From positions 124,001-188,000 of the forward strand of contig NW_027469104.1 of assembly GCF_051020765.1 (NCBI RefSeq): DNA of 64,000 nucleotides, given 5' to 3'. The position numbers and the translations under genes were made by a program. How positions within the stretch are numbered: the first letter of the stretch is position 1; each line of letters opens with the position of its first letter. The notes beneath the pieces were generated by a model. That model was given only the letters and a program-made list of their open reading frames with translations. It ran no database searches and was not told the DNA's origin. This DNA comes from Lasioglossum baleicum (taxonomy: Eukaryota > Arthropoda > Insecta > Hymenoptera > Halictidae). Shown in pieces: positions 61,901 to 64,000 of this stretch.

Positions 61901-64000
61901 TGCGTCATGCGATATGCGTCATTCGTTATGCGTTATGCGTTATGCGTTATGCGTTATGCGTTATTCGTTAAGCGTTATGCGTTATGCGTTATGCGTTATG
62001 CGTTATGCGTTATGGGTTATGCGTTATGCGTTATGCGTTATGCGTTATGCGTTATGCGTTATTCGTTAAGCGTTATGCGTTATGGGTTATGCGTTATGCG
62101 TTATGCGTTATGCGTTATGCGTTATGCGTTATGCGTTATTCGTTAAGCGTTATGCGTTATGCGTTATGCGTTATGCGTTATGCGTTATGCGTTATGCGTT
62201 ATGCGTTATGCGTTATGCGTTATGCGTTATGCGTTATGCGTTATGCGTTATGCGTTATGCGTTATGCGTTATGCGTTATGCGTTATGCGTTATGCGTTAT
62301 GCGTTATGCGTTATGCGTTATGCGTTATGCGTTATGCGTTATGCGTTATGCGTTATGCGTTATGCGTTATGCGTTATGCGTTATGCGTTATGCGTTATGC
62401 GTTATGCGTTATGCGTTATGCGTTATGCGTTATGCGTTATGCGTTATGCGTTATGCGTTATGCGTTATGCGTTATGCGTTATGCGTTATGCGTTATGCGT
62501 TATGCGTTATGCGCTATGCGTTATGCGTTATGCGTTATGCGATATGCGTCATGCGTTAAGCGTTATGCGTTATGCGTTATGCGTTATGCGTCATGCGTTA
62601 TCCGTTATGCGTTATCCGTTATGCGTTATCCGTTATGCGTTATGCGTTATGCGTTATGCGTTATCCGTTATGCGTTATGCGTTATGCGTTATGCGTTATG
62701 CGTTATGCGTTATTCGTTAAGCGTTATGCGTTAAGCGATATGCGTCATTCGTTATGCGTTATGCGTTATGCGATATGCGTCATTCGTTATGCGTTATCCG
62801 TTATGCGTTATGCGTTATGCGTTATGCGTTATGCGTTATGCGTTATTCGTTAAGCGTTATGCGTTATGCGATATGCGTCATTCGTTATGCGTTATGCGTT
62901 ATGCGTCATGCGATATGCGTCATTCGTTATGCGTTATGCGTTATGCGTTATGCGTTATGCGTTATTCGTTAAGCGTTATGCGTTATGCGTTATGCGTTAT
63001 GCGTTATGCGTTATGGGTTATGCGTTATGCGTTATGCGTTATGCGTTATGCGTTATGCGTTATTCGTTAAGCGTTATGCGTTATGGGTTATGCGTTATGC
63101 GTTATGCGTTATGCGTTATGCGTTATGCGTTATGCGTTATTCGTTAAGCGTTATGCGTTATGCGTTATGCGTTATGCGTTATGCGTTATGCGTTATGCGT
63201 TATGCGTTATGCGTTATGCGTTATGCGTTATGCGTTATGCGTTATGCGTTATGCGTTATGCGTTATGCGTTATGCGTTATGCGTTATGCGTTATGCGTTA
63301 TGCGTTATGCGTTATGCGTTATGCGTTATCCGTTATGCGTTATGCGTTATGCGTTATGCGTTATGCGTTATGCGTTATTCGTTAAGCGTTATGCGTTAAG
63401 CGATATGCGTCATTCGTTATGCGTTATGCGTTATGCGATATGCGTCATTCGTTATGCGTTATCCGTTATGCGTTATGCGTTATGCGTTATGCGTTATGCG
63501 TTATGCGTTATGCGTTATTCGTTAAGCGTTATGCGTTATGCGATATGCGTCATTCGTTATGCGTTATGCGTTATGCGTCATGCGATATGCGTCATTCGTT
63601 ATGCGTTATGCGTTATGCGTTATGCGTTATGCGTTATTCGTTAAGCGTTATGCGTTATGCGTTATGCGTTATGCGTTATGCGTTATGGGTTATGCGTTAT
63701 GCGTTATGCGTTATGCGTTATGCGTTATGCGTTATTCGTTAAGCGTTATGCGTTATGGGTTATGCGTTATGCGTTATGCGTTATGCGTTATGCGTTATGC
63801 GTTATGCGTTATTCGTTAAGCGTTATGCGTTATGCGTTATGCGTTATGCGTTATGCGTTATGCGTTATGCGTTATGCGTTATGCGTTATGCGTTATGCGT
63901 TATGCGTTATGCGTTATGCGTTATGCGTTATGCGTTATGCGTTATGCGTTATGCGTTATGCGTTATGCGTTATGCGTTATGCGTTATGCGTTATGCGTTA

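Larger units (their letters stand above)
1..64000 (+). repeat. Heptamer satellite array, monomer gcgttat, about 9,145 units
   Basis: Every base falls in a run of gcgttat or a substituted version of it. Register is kept from base 1 to base 64000 except at fourteen six-base units lacking the A: 6665, 7875, 11171, 16623, 18624, 24895, 30837 (here acgttt), 31984, 32501, 33599, 34823, 39946, 40946 and 42163. Spacings between landmarks on either side of these sites are exact multiples of 7 once one base per site is added. Recurrent variant units are tcgttat, tcgttaa, ccgttat, gcgttaa, gcgatat, gcgtcat, gggttat, gcgctat, gcgttac, gcgtaat, gcattat and gcatttt. The plus strand is T-rich (3 T to 1 A) and G over C (2 to 1). 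No flanking unique sequence is present. Confidence 0.99.
53180..64000 (+). repeat. Distal core-free region with headless A2 tails and local variants
   Basis: No core is present. The right end of cassette A2 (gggttat, plain, gcgatat, three plain, gggttat) occurs without its core at 53733-53781, 56855-56903 and 59893-59941. Each is followed by two gcgttaa units 63 bp apart (53873/53936, 56981/57044, 60026/60089). gcgacat recurs at 54272, 55462, 57408, 60446 and 61328. A local variant places gcgtcat before gcgatat at 55231, 56295, 58339, 59333, 61902, 62903 and 63575. Segments repeat at offsets of about 3038 (56.2 to 59.2 kb), 4564 (58.2 to 62.8 kb), 1001 and 672. No gene is visible. Confidence 0.85.

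Noticed and set aside
1..64000. CRISPR-like regular spacing of repeats
   Set aside because: There are no unique spacers; the material between recurrent variant units is the same heptamer.
1..64000. Inverted repeats or hairpins on the scale of the monomer
   Set aside because: gcgttat is not self-complementary, and no segment in the ATAACGC orientation was seen, so the array keeps one polarity throughout.

Overview
The whole window is one uninterrupted satellite array. The monomer is the heptamer gcgttat (ATAACGC on the other strand). It starts on the first base of a unit and ends six bases into one, so both array ends lie outside the window and the array is longer than 64 kb. I count about 9,145 unit slots. 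The only departures from 7-bp register are fourteen six-base units, each missing the A of the monomer (64,000 + 14 = 7 x 9,144 + 6). No gene, RNA gene, transposon, CRISPR array or ordinary intergenic DNA is visible. The long plus-strand reading frames are an arithmetic effect: a 7-bp unit read in triplets gives the same seven-residue peptide (ALCVMRY) in all three plus frames, while every minus frame has a stop each 21 nt.

The array is not uniform. Base-substituted heptamers occur in fixed orders and form several tiers of higher-order repeat (HOR). The clearest landmark is a 63-bp (nine-unit) divergent core present 33 times. It carries the two least monomer-like units, gactttt and tcattga, and stays in heptamer register. 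Flanking variants sort the 33 copies into classes: A (19 copies: A1 8, A2 9, A3 2), A' (2, truncated), B (9: B1 5, B2 4) and C (3). Other modules are a double triad of gcgatat, gcgtcat and tcgttat; a D module ending in gcgttac-gctttat; and gggttat doublets.

Layout: 1-2254 holds an A1 cassette and a block with two core-less gcatttt landmarks. HOR-I (A1-C-A2a-A1-B1) lies at 2255-8552 and 11940-17300, with a shortened A1-C-B1 form at 8623-11848. HOR-II (A2b-B2-A2a-A3, about 6.26 kb) is tandemly duplicated at 18267-24530 and 24531-30437. HOR-III (A1-B2-B1-A2b-A') lies at 30438-39560 and 39561-47432 and includes the longest perfect runs (87 and 86 units). From 47433 the landscape changes: there is only one core, degraded, at 53054, and new local variants appear (gcgacat; gcgtcat placed before gcgatat) in 1.5-4.5 kb blocks up to 64000. 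Copies of a module differ mostly in the number of plain gcgttat units between landmarks.

Organism: not determinable from this sequence. GC is about 43 percent and there is no coding context. Heptameric short tandem repeats of similar composition are known from filamentous cyanobacteria, and multi-kilobase satellites with HORs are typical of eukaryotic heterochromatin or centromeres. The sequence does not decide between them, and an array this long would be exceptional for a bacterium. Mis-assembly of parts of so repetitive a tract cannot be excluded.
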